Below, piece by piece: positions 26,612-34,976 of a DNA stretch of 64,000 nucleotides. Location of the stretch: positions 434,001-498,000 of the forward strand of contig NZ_CP154857.1 in the NCBI RefSeq assembly GCF_039614715.1, given 5' to 3'. Source of the stretch: Microbacterium sp. AZCO. Lineage in GTDB: Bacteria; Actinomycetota; Actinomycetes; Actinomycetales; Microbacteriaceae. The notes below the pieces were generated by a model. That model was not told the DNA's origin. It saw only the letters and a program-made list of their open reading frames with translations, and searched no databases. Positions within the stretch are counted from its first letter, which is position 1. The number at the start of each line of letters is the position of its first letter. The translations under genes were made by a program, and so were the position numbers.

Positions 26612-27913
26612 TCAGAGTCGTCCGGCCGCCTTGAGGGCGAGATAGCGGTCGGCGATGCGCGGCGGAAGATCGTCGGGGGAGGCCGCGATGGCCTCGGCGC
26701 CGGCTCTCGCGATCGCACCCGCGACAGCGGCCGCATCCCGCTCGGTGCGCGCGGCGGCCGCCTCCCGGTAGACCTCGGCGGCATCGGGACGGGGAGCGAC
26801 CGCAAGCGGCTCGTCGGTCGCTGTGCCCACGAGCACATGTGCGCGATGGGCGAGGGCCGGAAGCGACCCGAGGAAGCCGCGCGCGGCCTCGGCAGCATCC
26901 TGAGCCGTCAGGAGCACGACGAGCGACGGCCGCGACGTGAGGGCGCGCACCTGCGCGAAGGCCGCGTCCCAGTCGGTGTCGATGAGCTGCGGCTCGACGG
27001 GCGCCATGGCGTCGACGAGCGCAGGGAGGAGCGCCGGCCCGTCGACCCGGGTGACCCGCGCGCGGATGATGCGGTCGAACATCAGGAGGTGCGTGTGGTC
27101 CCCCGCACGGTTCGCGAGGGCCGCGAGGAGGAGCGCCGCCTCCATCGCGGCATCCAGTCGCACGCCGTCGCCGACCCGCGCCGCTGCCGTGCGTCCGGTG
27201 TCGACGACGATGACGACGTGCCGGTCGCGCTCGGGGCGCCACGTGCGGAGCATCGTCGTGCTCGACCGCGCCGTCGCCCGCCAGTCGATCGAGCGCACGT
27301 CGTCGCCGCGCACGTACTCGCGGAGGCTGTCGAACTCGGTCCCCTGTCCGCGCACCTGCACGCTCGTCGACCCGTCGAGCTCGCGAAGCCGCGCGAGGCG
27401 AGAGGGCAGGTGCCGGCGAGCGGTGAACGGCGGGAGCACGCGCAGCGCGCCCGCCTCGTCGAGGCGCGCCTGGCGTCCGGCGAGCCGAAGAGGTCCGTCC
27501 GACCGCACGACGACGAACTCCGACCGCAGCTCGCCCCGGCGGCGGGGGAGGAGCGGCACGACGAGCCGACGTCGCTCTCCCGGCGGAATGTCGAGCGCAA
27601 GGCGCGCGAGCGGGGCGCCGGCGGTCGGCTGCCACGCGTCGCGCACCCGCCCCCGGATCACGCGACGGCCCGAGTTCAGGAGAGACAGCTCCGTCTCGAC
27701 GCGCTGGCCGAGGAGCGCCCGCCGGGGGATGCGCCGCTCGACGCGGAGCACCGACGGCGAGGCCGCGGCCGCGGCATCCATGAGCGCGAGAGCCAGGGAC
27801 AGCACGACCCAGCCCGCAGCGACGGCCCACGCGTCGACCCCCGCGAGCGAGAGCAGCACGACCGGCACGACGCCGAAGGCGACGAGGAGGGGCAGGCGGC
27901 CGGTGACGTACAC
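26612..27913 (-). CDS. DUF58 domain protein
   Basis: A 433-residue protein. Two hydrophobic helices lie near residues 5-45, followed by a beta-rich region and the DUF58 signature EFDSLREYVRGDDVRSIDWRAT, then a von Willebrand A-like fold with HVVIVVDTGRTAAAR. DUF58 proteins accompany MoxR ATPases and are thought to help assemble or activate envelope or metalloprotein partners. GTG 27913 begins two bases after the moxR stop and gives the first full helix; a second GTG at 27907 is possible. Confidence 0.87.
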   Translation of the reverse strand: MYVTGRLPLLVAFGVVPVVLLSLAGVDAWAVAAGWVVLSLALALMDAAAAASPSVLRVERRIPRRALLGQRVETELSLLNSGRRVIRGRVRDAWQPTAGAPLARLALDIPPGERRRLVVPLLPRRRGELRSEFVVVRSDGPLRLAGRQARLDEAGALRVLPPFTARRHLPSRLARLRELDGSTSVQVRGQGTEFDSLREYVRGDDVRSIDWRATARSSTTMLRTWRPERDRHVVIVVDTGRTAAARVGDGVRLDAAMEAALLLAALANRAGDHTHLLMFDRIIRARVTRVDGPALLPALVDAMAPVEPQLIDTDWDAAFAQVRALTSRPSLVVLLTAQDAAEAARGFLGSLPALAHRAHVLVGTATDEPLAVAPRPDAAEVYREAAAARTERDAAAVAGAIARAGAEAIAASPDDLPPRIADRYLALKAAGRL

Positions 27914-27915
27914 GG

Positions 27916-28881
27916 TCAGATGGGCACGCGGGTCTGCTGGACGACCGACGCCAGCACGGCGTCCACCGACACGCCTTCGAGCTCGGCATCGGGTCGCAGC
28001 CGGATGCGGTGACGCCAGGTCGGCACGAGCATCGTCTGGACGTGGTCGGGCGTGATCGCGGGGTAGCCGCCGAGCCAGGCCCACGCCTTCGCGGCGGCGA
28101 GCAGGGCCGTCGCCGCGCGGGGGCTGACCCCGACCTGCACCGACGGGCTGCGGCGGGTGGCCTGCGCGAGGTCGACGACGTAGCCCAGCACGTCATCGGC
28201 GACCGTGACGGATGCCGCGGCCCGCTGCGCCGCCCGGATCTCCTCGGCCGAGACGACCCGCGCGAGTCCCGCCGCCGCGAGGTCGCGAGGGTCGAACCCG
28301 CTCGCATGCCGGCGGAGCACGGCGAGCTCGGCGTCACGCGGCGGCACGTCGACGATGAGCTTGAGGAGGAAGCGGTCGAGCTGCGCCTCGGGCAGCGTGT
28401 ACGTGCCCTCGTGCTCGATGGGGTTCTGCGTCGCCGCGACGAGGAACGGGTCGGGGAGGGGACGCGTCACGCCGTCCGTCGAGACCTGGCGCTCCTCCAT
28501 GGCCTCGAGGAGTGCGGCCTGCGTCTTGGGCGGTGTGCGGTTGATCTCGTCGGCGAGCACGATGTTGGTGAAGACCGGGCCCTCGCGGAACTCGAACTCT
28601 CCCGCCTTCGCGTCGTAGATGAGCGAACCCGACACATCGCCCGGCATGAGGTCGGGTGTGAACTGGATGCGCTTGGTGTCGAGCCCCAGGGCCGTCGAGA
28701 AGGCGCGGACGAGGAGGGTCTTCGCGACACCCGGCACGCCCTCGAGCAGCACGTGGCCCCGCGAGAGGAGGGCGATGAGCAGCCCCGTCACGGTGCCGTC
28801 CTGCCCGACGACGGCTTTGCCGACCTCGAGCCGCACGCGGTTCATCGCGTCGCGCAGCTGATCGGGGGAGGGGTCGGTCAT
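27916..28881 (-). CDS. MoxR-family AAA+ ATPase
   Basis: A 321-residue AAA+ chaperone ATPase. Walker A is GVPGVAKTLL, Walker B is NIVLADEINRTPPKTQ, the sensor region ATQNPIEHEGTYTLPEAQLDR is textbook MoxR. It should act with the DUF58 protein downstream. ATG 28881 overlaps the stop of the DUF4350 gene by 4 bases. Confidence 0.93.
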   Translation of the reverse strand: MTDPSPDQLRDAMNRVRLEVGKAVVGQDGTVTGLLIALLSRGHVLLEGVPGVAKTLLVRAFSTALGLDTKRIQFTPDLMPGDVSGSLIYDAKAGEFEFREGPVFTNIVLADEINRTPPKTQAALLEAMEERQVSTDGVTRPLPDPFLVAATQNPIEHEGTYTLPEAQLDRFLLKLIVDVPPRDAELAVLRRHASGFDPRDLAAAGLARVVSAEEIRAAQRAAASVTVADDVLGYVVDLAQATRRSPSVQVGVSPRAATALLAAAKAWAWLGGYPAITPDHVQTMLVPTWRHRIRLRPDAELEGVSVDAVLASVVQQTRVPI

Positions 28882-30083
28882 GACGTGTTCCTTTCCGGGC
28901 GGACGGTCTGCGTAACCGCCTCCTCGAGATGGCGGAGCCGGTCGCGGAGCGCGACCAGCTGTGCGTCGGTGGCGGGCAGGTCGTCGATCAGGATGCCGCG
29001 CACGGCGCGGCGGTCCCAGGCGAGGCGGTCGGCGGCGGCGTCCGCGATCTCGGCGGCGCTCGCCGCGGGCCCGAGTCCGAGCACGCGGCCGAGGCGGCCC
29101 AGCGCGCCGATCCGGAGCTGATCCGCGGCGTGCACGGTGTCGCGGGAACGTGCGTAGAGCCGCGCACGTCCTTCGGTCGTCTCCGACGCCCGCACCGTGA
29201 CCGGCAGGCGCTCGGCCACGAGCGAGCCGAAGCGGCGTCCGCGCCAGACGGCGGCGGCGATCGCTGCGACGAGCAGCAGGGCGAGGGCGGGGCTGACCCA
29301 CGGCGGCGTCAGGTCGCCGAGGGTCGGATCGCCGTTCGCGAGGTCGGTCTCGCCGACGCCCGGCATGTACCAGACGATGCGCGAATGGCGCCCCATGAGG
29401 TTGACCGCGAGGGCGGCATTGCCGTCGTCGGCGAGCACCTCATTCACGAAGAGCGAGCGGGCGTCGATGGCCGCGACGCGATGCCCGCGGTCGTCGAGCA
29501 CGAGGAGCGCGTGCCCGTCGCTCGACGGGTAGCACGCGGATACGGCGTCGCCCGCGCTGTAGACGGCGCCCGCCACGATCGCGCCCGAACGCTGCGCCTC
29601 GGAGACGTCGCAGTCCGGTGCGACGGCGGCGTCGGTGCCGAAGCCGGCGGGCGCGGACCCGGGCAGCAGCAAGCGCAGCGTGCGGGCGCGGGGTGCGAGC
29701 AGCACGACGTCGGCGGCGTCTTCGGCGAGATTCGCGACGGCGGCATCGGACAGCGCGGGGGCGTCGGGCATGACGAGGGTGGCGGCGGAGCCGGCGAGCG
29801 CGTCGCGGGCGGCGTTGCGGTCGCGGACGACCTCGACGGCGATCCCGTGGTCGCGGAGGATCTGGGCGAGGGCCATCGTGCCGTCGGGTCCCGCCGACTC
29901 CGGGTCGAGGGCCGAGCGCTCGGCCCACTGCGAGATCCCCGCGAGCACGGCCCCCACGCCGCCGACGAGCACGAGCACGACGGCGATCGCGATCCAGCCG
30001 CCGATGCGCCGTCGCCGCGTCGATCGCCCGGGCGACGCGGTTCGGGATGCCGCGTCCGCCCGCCGCGGAGGAGCCGCCGTCAT
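28878..30083 (-). CDS. DUF4350 membrane protein
   Basis: A 401-residue protein: basic N-terminus, one helix at about residues 28-48, an exported domain beginning SALDPESAGPDGTMALAQIL (the DUF4350 signature), a second helix near residues 270-290 and a cytoplasmic tail. The domain resembles a GATase-like fold seen in proteins next to MoxR. Its stop overlaps the moxR start. Function is unknown; operon position implies work with MoxR and DUF58. Confidence 0.85.
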   Translation of the reverse strand: MTAAPPRRADAASRTASPGRSTRRRRIGGWIAIAVVLVLVGGVGAVLAGISQWAERSALDPESAGPDGTMALAQILRDHGIAVEVVRDRNAARDALAGSAATLVMPDAPALSDAAVANLAEDAADVVLLAPRARTLRLLLPGSAPAGFGTDAAVAPDCDVSEAQRSGAIVAGAVYSAGDAVSACYPSSDGHALLVLDDRGHRVAAIDARSLFVNEVLADDGNAALAVNLMGRHSRIVWYMPGVGETDLANGDPTLGDLTPPWVSPALALLLVAAIAAAVWRGRRFGSLVAERLPVTVRASETTEGRARLYARSRDTVHAADQLRIGALGRLGRVLGLGPAASAAEIADAAADRLAWDRRAVRGILIDDLPATDAQLVALRDRLRHLEEAVTQTVRPERNTS

Positions 30084-30751
30084 CGCGCCTCCGCGAGGAG
30101 GGGGCGGGCGCCCGCGACGGCGGCGTCGACGGCCGCGACGCGGCGGTAGAGCTCGGCGGTGCCGGGGCGCCGGAGGTACCGCACGTCGTCGAACGCGCCC
30201 GCGGCTTCCTCGAGGTCGATCGCGGAGGCCGGGAAGGCGCGGGCCGCCTGCCGGGCGAAGCCGTGCACGGTCGCCCCCGGCGGGGTCTCGACGACTCCGC
30301 GCTCGGCGAGTCCGCGCGCGAGCGCGCGGAACCGCAGCACGATCGCGGCATCCCACTCGCCGCGGGACGCGTGCGCCTCAGCGGCCGCTCGCAGCTCGGC
30401 CGCCGGCCGCCCCTCGGACTCGCCGAAGAGCTCGGCGACGGCGATGCGCGAGCGATGCGTCGCGCGCGGCACGCCCCACACGAGGAACGCGGCGAGGATG
30501 AGGATCGCGACGATGACGGCCGCCACGATCGCGAAGGTCGACCCCCACCCGCCCGTCAGCTCGGTGGAGAAGAGCTGCGAGAAGAAGTCGCCGACGGCGC
30601 GGGCGACACGGTCGAAGAGGGTCGGCTCCGCCTGCGCGTAGACGGGCTTGGCGAGCTCCTCCTCGGCCCACCGCCGGGCTTCGTCGCCGTCGGGCGTGAG
30701 CGGCGGCACCGTGTCGGCGAGGAGCTCGATCGACGTCGACGTCAGCGCCAC
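30080..30751 (-). CDS. DUF4129 membrane protein
   Basis: A 223-residue protein with a single strong helix at about residues 70-92, then a cytoplasmic DUF4129 domain (EWDAAIVLRFRALARGLAERGVV). Overlaps DUF4350 by 4 bases and the upstream membrane-protein gene by 10. Such genes regularly accompany MoxR/DUF58 pairs and transglutaminase-like proteins; no transglutaminase is present in this locus. Confidence 0.83.
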   Translation of the reverse strand: MALTSTSIELLADTVPPLTPDGDEARRWAEEELAKPVYAQAEPTLFDRVARAVGDFFSQLFSTELTGGWGSTFAIVAAVIVAILILAAFLVWGVPRATHRSRIAVAELFGESEGRPAAELRAAAEAHASRGEWDAAIVLRFRALARGLAERGVVETPPGATVHGFARQAARAFPASAIDLEEAAGAFDDVRYLRRPGTAELYRRVAAVDAAVAGARPLLAEAR

Positions 30752-32325
30752 GGCGACTCTCGGTCGGATCCGTCAGCCGGCTCGCCGGGCGCTGCCCACC
30801 GGGTGGGCTCGGGCGCCGGCATCGCGGGGGCGGGATCGGCGTCGGCCGTTGGCTGCGGCTGCTGTGACGGGAGGTGGCCCGGCTGCACCTGCGGATCGGC
30901 CGGGTACGCGGGAGCGCGGGGCGGGTACGACGGCTGCCCTTGGGGGTGGACCGGCTGAGCGTACTGCGGGGTCGGCACATGAGCGGGTGGCTGGGGATGG
31001 ACAGGCTGAGCGTAGGGAGAGACCGGCGCCTGCGGATACGGCTGCTGCTGCCCGTACCCGGCCGGATAGCCCTGAGTCGGATAACCCTGAGCCGGGTAGC
31101 CCTGAGTCGGGTAGCCCTGCCCTGGGTAGTCCTGAGTCGGGTAGCCCTGAGCCGGGTAGGCCTGCCCTGGGTAGCCCTGCCCCAGATACGCCCCCCGCCC
31201 GCCGAACTGGGGATACCCCGCCGGCGCGTACCCGGCGGGTGCGTACCCCGCCGGCCCGTAGACGGGAGCGGCCCAGCGCGGTCCGATGGCGCGGCCGACC
31301 CCCTCGAGATAGGGGTCGGGGAGCCCCTGGGCCCCGGCATCCCGTCTCTCGACATACGCGAGCAGATCGAGGTCGAGCCCTTCGTGCCGCATGCGGCAGT
31401 CGATATAGATGAGGGCTGCCGCCGTCGACTGCACGACGGTCGCGACCGCCTGGATGAGCAGCGTCACGGCCTGCGCGAGGAGGCTCGTCGAGATGATCGA
31501 GATGATCTGGGTGGCCGTCGCGTCGCCCGTCGGCGCCAGGATCGTCGAGAGTCCCGCCCCGAGGAAGGAGAACGGGATGCTGACGACCTGCGCGATGCCG
31601 CCGAAGATGAGGTTGATCAGCACCAGGATGCCGAGCGCGGGCCAGAACCGGCCGCGCGTCAGGCGCCACGACCGGGCGATGGCCGTGCCGACGCGGGCGC
31701 GCTCGAGGATGATCGCCGAGGGCGTGAGCAGGAGCTTGACCGAGAGCCAGAGGATGACGGGGAGCGCCGCGACCACGAGGAGCACGCCGAGCGCCGCCGC
31801 CGCGGGAGCCGCGACGAGGGCGAGCGCGAAGATGCCGAGCCCGACGACCGCGAACGCCGCGATCGTGGCGCCCAGGAGCAGCAGCGCGTAGCCGATGAGG
31901 CGCCAGACGACCGGCTTGACCTGGCGCCACAGCGCGCCGAGCGTGAGCTTCTCGGCGACGGCCGCGTGTGCGACCTCGGTCACGACGACGCCCTGCACGA
32001 TGACGCCCAGCGCGCCCGCGGCGAGACCCAGCACCACGCCGACCACCGCGGTGAGGGCGATCGAGCCGGCCATGACCGCGTCGTAGTCGTCGGTGCCGTA
32101 CTGCAGGGTCTCGAGACGGGAGAACGACGCCCACCCGACGGCGCCGACGGCGACGATGACCACGACGTACGCGATCGCCTGCACGCACAGTGCGAAGCCG
32201 AGCAGGACGCGCGGGTTCTGACGGAGCGCCGTGAACGAGCGGCCGAGGATCGTGCCGAACGTCAGCGGGCGCAGCGGGATGACGCCCGGGCGGGAAGCCG
32301 GCGTCCATGCCGGGTACGCGGTCAC
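30742..32325 (-). CDS. Polytopic membrane protein with GYPxQ-repeat tail
   Basis: A 527-residue protein. Residues 15 to about 330 hold six or more helices in the pattern of the glycerophosphoryl-diester-phosphodiesterase membrane domain (FGTILGRSFTALRQNPRVLL; RVGTAIARSWRLTRGRFWPAL). The rest is a Pro/Gln/Tyr/Gly-rich cytoplasmic tail with repeated GYPxQ units. GTG 32325 is chosen because AGGAGGAGGAG ends three bases before it, the strongest ribosome site in the window. It is the first gene of the DUF4129/DUF4350/MoxR/DUF58 operon. Function unknown. Confidence 0.8.
   Translation of the reverse strand: MTAYPAWTPASRPGVIPLRPLTFGTILGRSFTALRQNPRVLLGFALCVQAIAYVVVIVAVGAVGWASFSRLETLQYGTDDYDAVMAGSIALTAVVGVVLGLAAGALGVIVQGVVVTEVAHAAVAEKLTLGALWRQVKPVVWRLIGYALLLLGATIAAFAVVGLGIFALALVAAPAAAALGVLLVVAALPVILWLSVKLLLTPSAIILERARVGTAIARSWRLTRGRFWPALGILVLINLIFGGIAQVVSIPFSFLGAGLSTILAPTGDATATQIISIISTSLLAQAVTLLIQAVATVVQSTAAALIYIDCRMRHEGLDLDLLAYVERRDAGAQGLPDPYLEGVGRAIGPRWAAPVYGPAGYAPAGYAPAGYPQFGGRGAYLGQGYPGQAYPAQGYPTQDYPGQGYPTQGYPAQGYPTQGYPAGYGQQQPYPQAPVSPYAQPVHPQPPAHVPTPQYAQPVHPQGQPSYPPRAPAYPADPQVQPGHLPSQQPQPTADADPAPAMPAPEPTRWAAPGEPADGSDRESPWR
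31061..31180. repeat. Eight tandem 15-bp units encoding GYP(A/T/G)Q
   Basis: From 31061 to 31180 the plus strand repeats a 15-base unit of the form GTCGGGTAGCCCTGA, eight copies in exact phase with few changes. On the coding strand each unit adds one five-residue GYPxQ block. Slippage here could change tail length between strains without breaking the frame. Confidence 0.85.
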
Positions 32326-32474
32326 AGCTCCTCCTCCTGCGCTCTCCCGGTGGTCGGGGCTGGCCGGCGGGCGGCCCACGGCGGGGGTCGGGCAGATCCC
32401 TATCGTGTCACACCCCACCGACGCGCTCGGCGGCTGCACAGGCCGCGTCGACGCCTCCTTCAGGCGGCGTCGAC

Positions 32475-32480
32475 TAATCT
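32475..32480 (+). promoter_or_regulatory. Candidate mtrA -10 element
   Basis: TAATCT lies 80 bases before the mtrA ATG, in the 235-bp gap between the divergent membrane-protein gene and mtrA. No clear -35 is present. The same gap holds GTGTCACACC at 32405-32414, which resembles a half of reported MtrA sites, though too loosely to call. AAGGA precedes the mtrA ATG. Confidence 0.35.
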
Positions 32481-32560
32481 TTGGTTCAGTGCGCCTGGGG
32501 AGGGCTGCGGGCTGTGCCCGCCATCGGCCCGGGGCCAACAGATAAGGACGAACGCGCGCG

Positions 32561-33241
32561 ATGAGTTCACGCATCCTGGTGGTCGACGACGACACCGCCC
32601 TCGCCGAGATGATCGGCATCGTGCTGCGCACGGAAGGCTTCGACACCGTCTTCTGCGCGGACGGCGCGAAGGCCGTCGACGCGTGGCGCTCGGAGCGCCC
32701 CGACCTCATGCTCCTCGACCTCATGCTGCCCGGCATGGACGGCATCGAGATCTGCACGCGCGTGCGCGCCGAGAGCGGCATCCCGATCATCATGCTGACG
32801 GCGCGGACCGACACCGCCGACGTCGTCAAGGGCCTCGAGTCGGGCGCGGACGACTACATCGTCAAGCCGTTCAACCCCAAGGAGCTCGTCGCCCGCATCC
32901 GCACGCGCCTGCGCCCGGCGGCGCAGCCCGCCGGCGACACCCTCCGCATCGGCGACCTCACGGTCGACGTGGCCGCGCACGAGGTGCGTCGCGGCGACAG
33001 CCCCATCTCGCTCACGCCGCTCGAGTTCGAGCTGCTCGTCGCGCTCGCGTCGAAGCCGCAACAGGTGTTCTCCCGCGAGATGCTGCTCGAGCAGGTGTGG
33101 GGCTACCACTACAAGGCCGACACGCGGCTCGTGAACGTGCACGTGCAGCGCCTGCGCGCCAAGGTCGAGCTCGACCCCGACAACCCCAAGATCGTCACGA
33201 CGGTCCGCGGAGTGGGCTACCGGGCCGGCGCGGTCGTGTGA
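32561..33241 (+). CDS. mtrA: MtrA response regulator
   Basis: A 226-residue OmpR-type regulator: receiver domain with ILVVDDDTALAEM, phospho-acceptor aspartate in LMLLDLMLPGMDG and lysine in YIVKPFNPKEL, then a winged-helix output domain ending VRGVGYRAG. MtrA coordinates cell division, cell-wall remodelling and replication in actinobacteria. It is followed by mtrB (7 bp) and lpqB, the conserved three-gene unit. Confidence 0.97.
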   Translation: MSSRILVVDDDTALAEMIGIVLRTEGFDTVFCADGAKAVDAWRSERPDLMLLDLMLPGMDGIEICTRVRAESGIPIIMLTARTDTADVVKGLESGADDYIVKPFNPKELVARIRTRLRPAAQPAGDTLRIGDLTVDVAAHEVRRGDSPISLTPLEFELLVALASKPQQVFSREMLLEQVWGYHYKADTRLVNVHVQRLRAKVELDPDNPKIVTTVRGVGYRAGAVV

Positions 33242-33248
33242 GGTCCGT

Positions 33249-34976
33249 GTGACGGCGGCGCAGACCGGCGCGGTCGGCTCCTCCCGGAGGCAGTCGGCGG
33301 GATGGCGCGACTGGCGGCGCTGGCCCGACGAGCTCGCGCGCCTCTGGCGCCGGTCGCTGCGGTTCCGGATCGTCCTCATCACACTTGCGCTGACGGCGGC
33401 GGCCGTGCTCGTCGCGTGCGTGTGGATGGCGCTCGTCATCCAGAACGACCTGTTCGACTCGCGACGCACGCAGGTGCTCACCGATGCGCGGCGCGCAACG
33501 GTGGCGGCGCAGGAGACCCTCGACAACGCCGCCGTGCAGGCCGGCGACACGGCGCAGCTGCAGAGCCTCATGAACAGCGTCCGCGCCATCCTGATCCAGC
33601 AGTCCTCGACCGACATGATCGCGGCGTTCCGCGTCGACCGCACGGCGACGCAGGCGCCGCAGGACTTCACGGTCGGCGGCTTCGACGAGACCCTCGTGAC
33701 GGCGGGGATGCGGGCGGCCGTGCGCTCCAACTCCGAGCCGCAGTGGTGGCAGTCGGTGGGCCTCGCGACCGACGAGGGCGGCACGATGCCGGGCATCGTC
33801 GTCGGCCAGCAGCTCGTGCTGCCCGACGTCGGCGCGTACGAGCTGTACTTCGCCTACGACCTCGCGAGCGCCGACCAGACGCTGGGCTTCATCCAGGGCA
33901 TCCTCTGGGTCGTCGGCATCGGGCTCGTCGTGCTGATCGGCGGCATCGCCTGGTTCGTGCTGCGCTCCGTGACGACCCCGATCGCCGAGGCGGCCGAGAC
34001 GAGCGAGAAGCTGGCCGCGGGCGAGCTCACGGTGCGGCTCCCCGTGCACGGCGAGGACGAGCTCGCGACGCTCGGCCGCTCGTTCAACGCGATGGCCGAC
34101 AGCATCGAGTCGCAGATCAAGGAGCTGGCCGACCTCTCGCTCGTGCAGCAGCGCTTCGTCTCCGACGTCTCGCACGAGCTCCGCACGCCGCTCACGACGA
34201 TCCGGCTCGCCGCCGACATGATCAACGACCAGCGCGATGAGTTCGACCCCGCCACCGCCCGCGCGGCGGAGCTGCTCAACGCGCAGGTGCAGCGGTTCGA
34301 GACGCTCCTCACCGACCTGCTCGAGATCAGCCGCTACGACGCCGGGTCCGTGCAGCTCGAGCTCGAGCCGACGAGCCTCGCTCATCTCGCCGAGGACGTC
34401 ATCGCCTCCATGCACCAGCTCGCGGAGCAGCACGGCACCGACGTGCGGCTCGTCGCGCCCGGCGGGTACTCGCCCGTCGACATGGACCCGCGGCGCATCC
34501 GCCGCATCGTCCGCAACCTCCTCGGCAACGCGATCGAGCACGGCGAGCACCGGCCGATCGTCGTCACGGTCGACAGCGACCAGCAGGCCGTCGCCCTCGG
34601 CGTGCGCGACTTCGGCCTCGGCATGCGGCCCGAGGAGGTCGAGCACGTGTTCGACCGGTTCTGGAGAGCCGACCCCTCGCGCACCCGCACGATCGGCGGC
34701 ACGGGCCTCGGCCTGTCGATCGCGCTCGGCGATGCACGCCTGCACGGCGGCGAGCTCACGGTGTGGTCCGAGTACGGCCACGGCTCCAACTTCGTGCTGA
34801 CCCTGCCGCGCGGAGCACGGCCCGTGTCGGGATCCTCGCCGATCCGCACGGAGCCGGTCGACGAGACGCCCGACGAGTTCGGGCGCACGGAGCCCATCCA
34901 GGTCCCGGCGCCCTCGGCCACGGGCGACGCGCGGGAGCGCGGCGGCGCCGCGTCGGCACGGGGAGGCGCGTCGTGA
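33249..34976 (+). CDS. mtrB: MtrB sensor histidine kinase
   Basis: A 575-residue membrane kinase. One helix near residues 40-62, an extracytoplasmic sensor of about 150 residues, a second helix near 215-240, a HAMP linker, the phospho-His box SDVSHELRTPLTT, then N box RNLLGNAIEHGE and G boxes ending GTGLGLSIALGDA. It phosphorylates MtrA. A C-terminal extension of about 60 residues is probably disordered. GTG 33249 starts 7 bases after mtrA; its stop overlaps the lpqB ATG (TGATG). Confidence 0.96.
   Translation: MTAAQTGAVGSSRRQSAGWRDWRRWPDELARLWRRSLRFRIVLITLALTAAAVLVACVWMALVIQNDLFDSRRTQVLTDARRATVAAQETLDNAAVQAGDTAQLQSLMNSVRAILIQQSSTDMIAAFRVDRTATQAPQDFTVGGFDETLVTAGMRAAVRSNSEPQWWQSVGLATDEGGTMPGIVVGQQLVLPDVGAYELYFAYDLASADQTLGFIQGILWVVGIGLVVLIGGIAWFVLRSVTTPIAEAAETSEKLAAGELTVRLPVHGEDELATLGRSFNAMADSIESQIKELADLSLVQQRFVSDVSHELRTPLTTIRLAADMINDQRDEFDPATARAAELLNAQVQRFETLLTDLLEISRYDAGSVQLELEPTSLAHLAEDVIASMHQLAEQHGTDVRLVAPGGYSPVDMDPRRIRRIVRNLLGNAIEHGEHRPIVVTVDSDQQAVALGVRDFGLGMRPEEVEHVFDRFWRADPSRTRTIGGTGLGLSIALGDARLHGGELTVWSEYGHGSNFVLTLPRGARPVSGSSPIRTEPVDETPDEFGRTEPIQVPAPSATGDARERGGAASARGGAS

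Noticed and set aside
32405..32414. GTGTCACACC as an MtrA site before mtrA
   Set aside because: Only a partial match to reported sites and single copy; left as a remark in the promoter entry.
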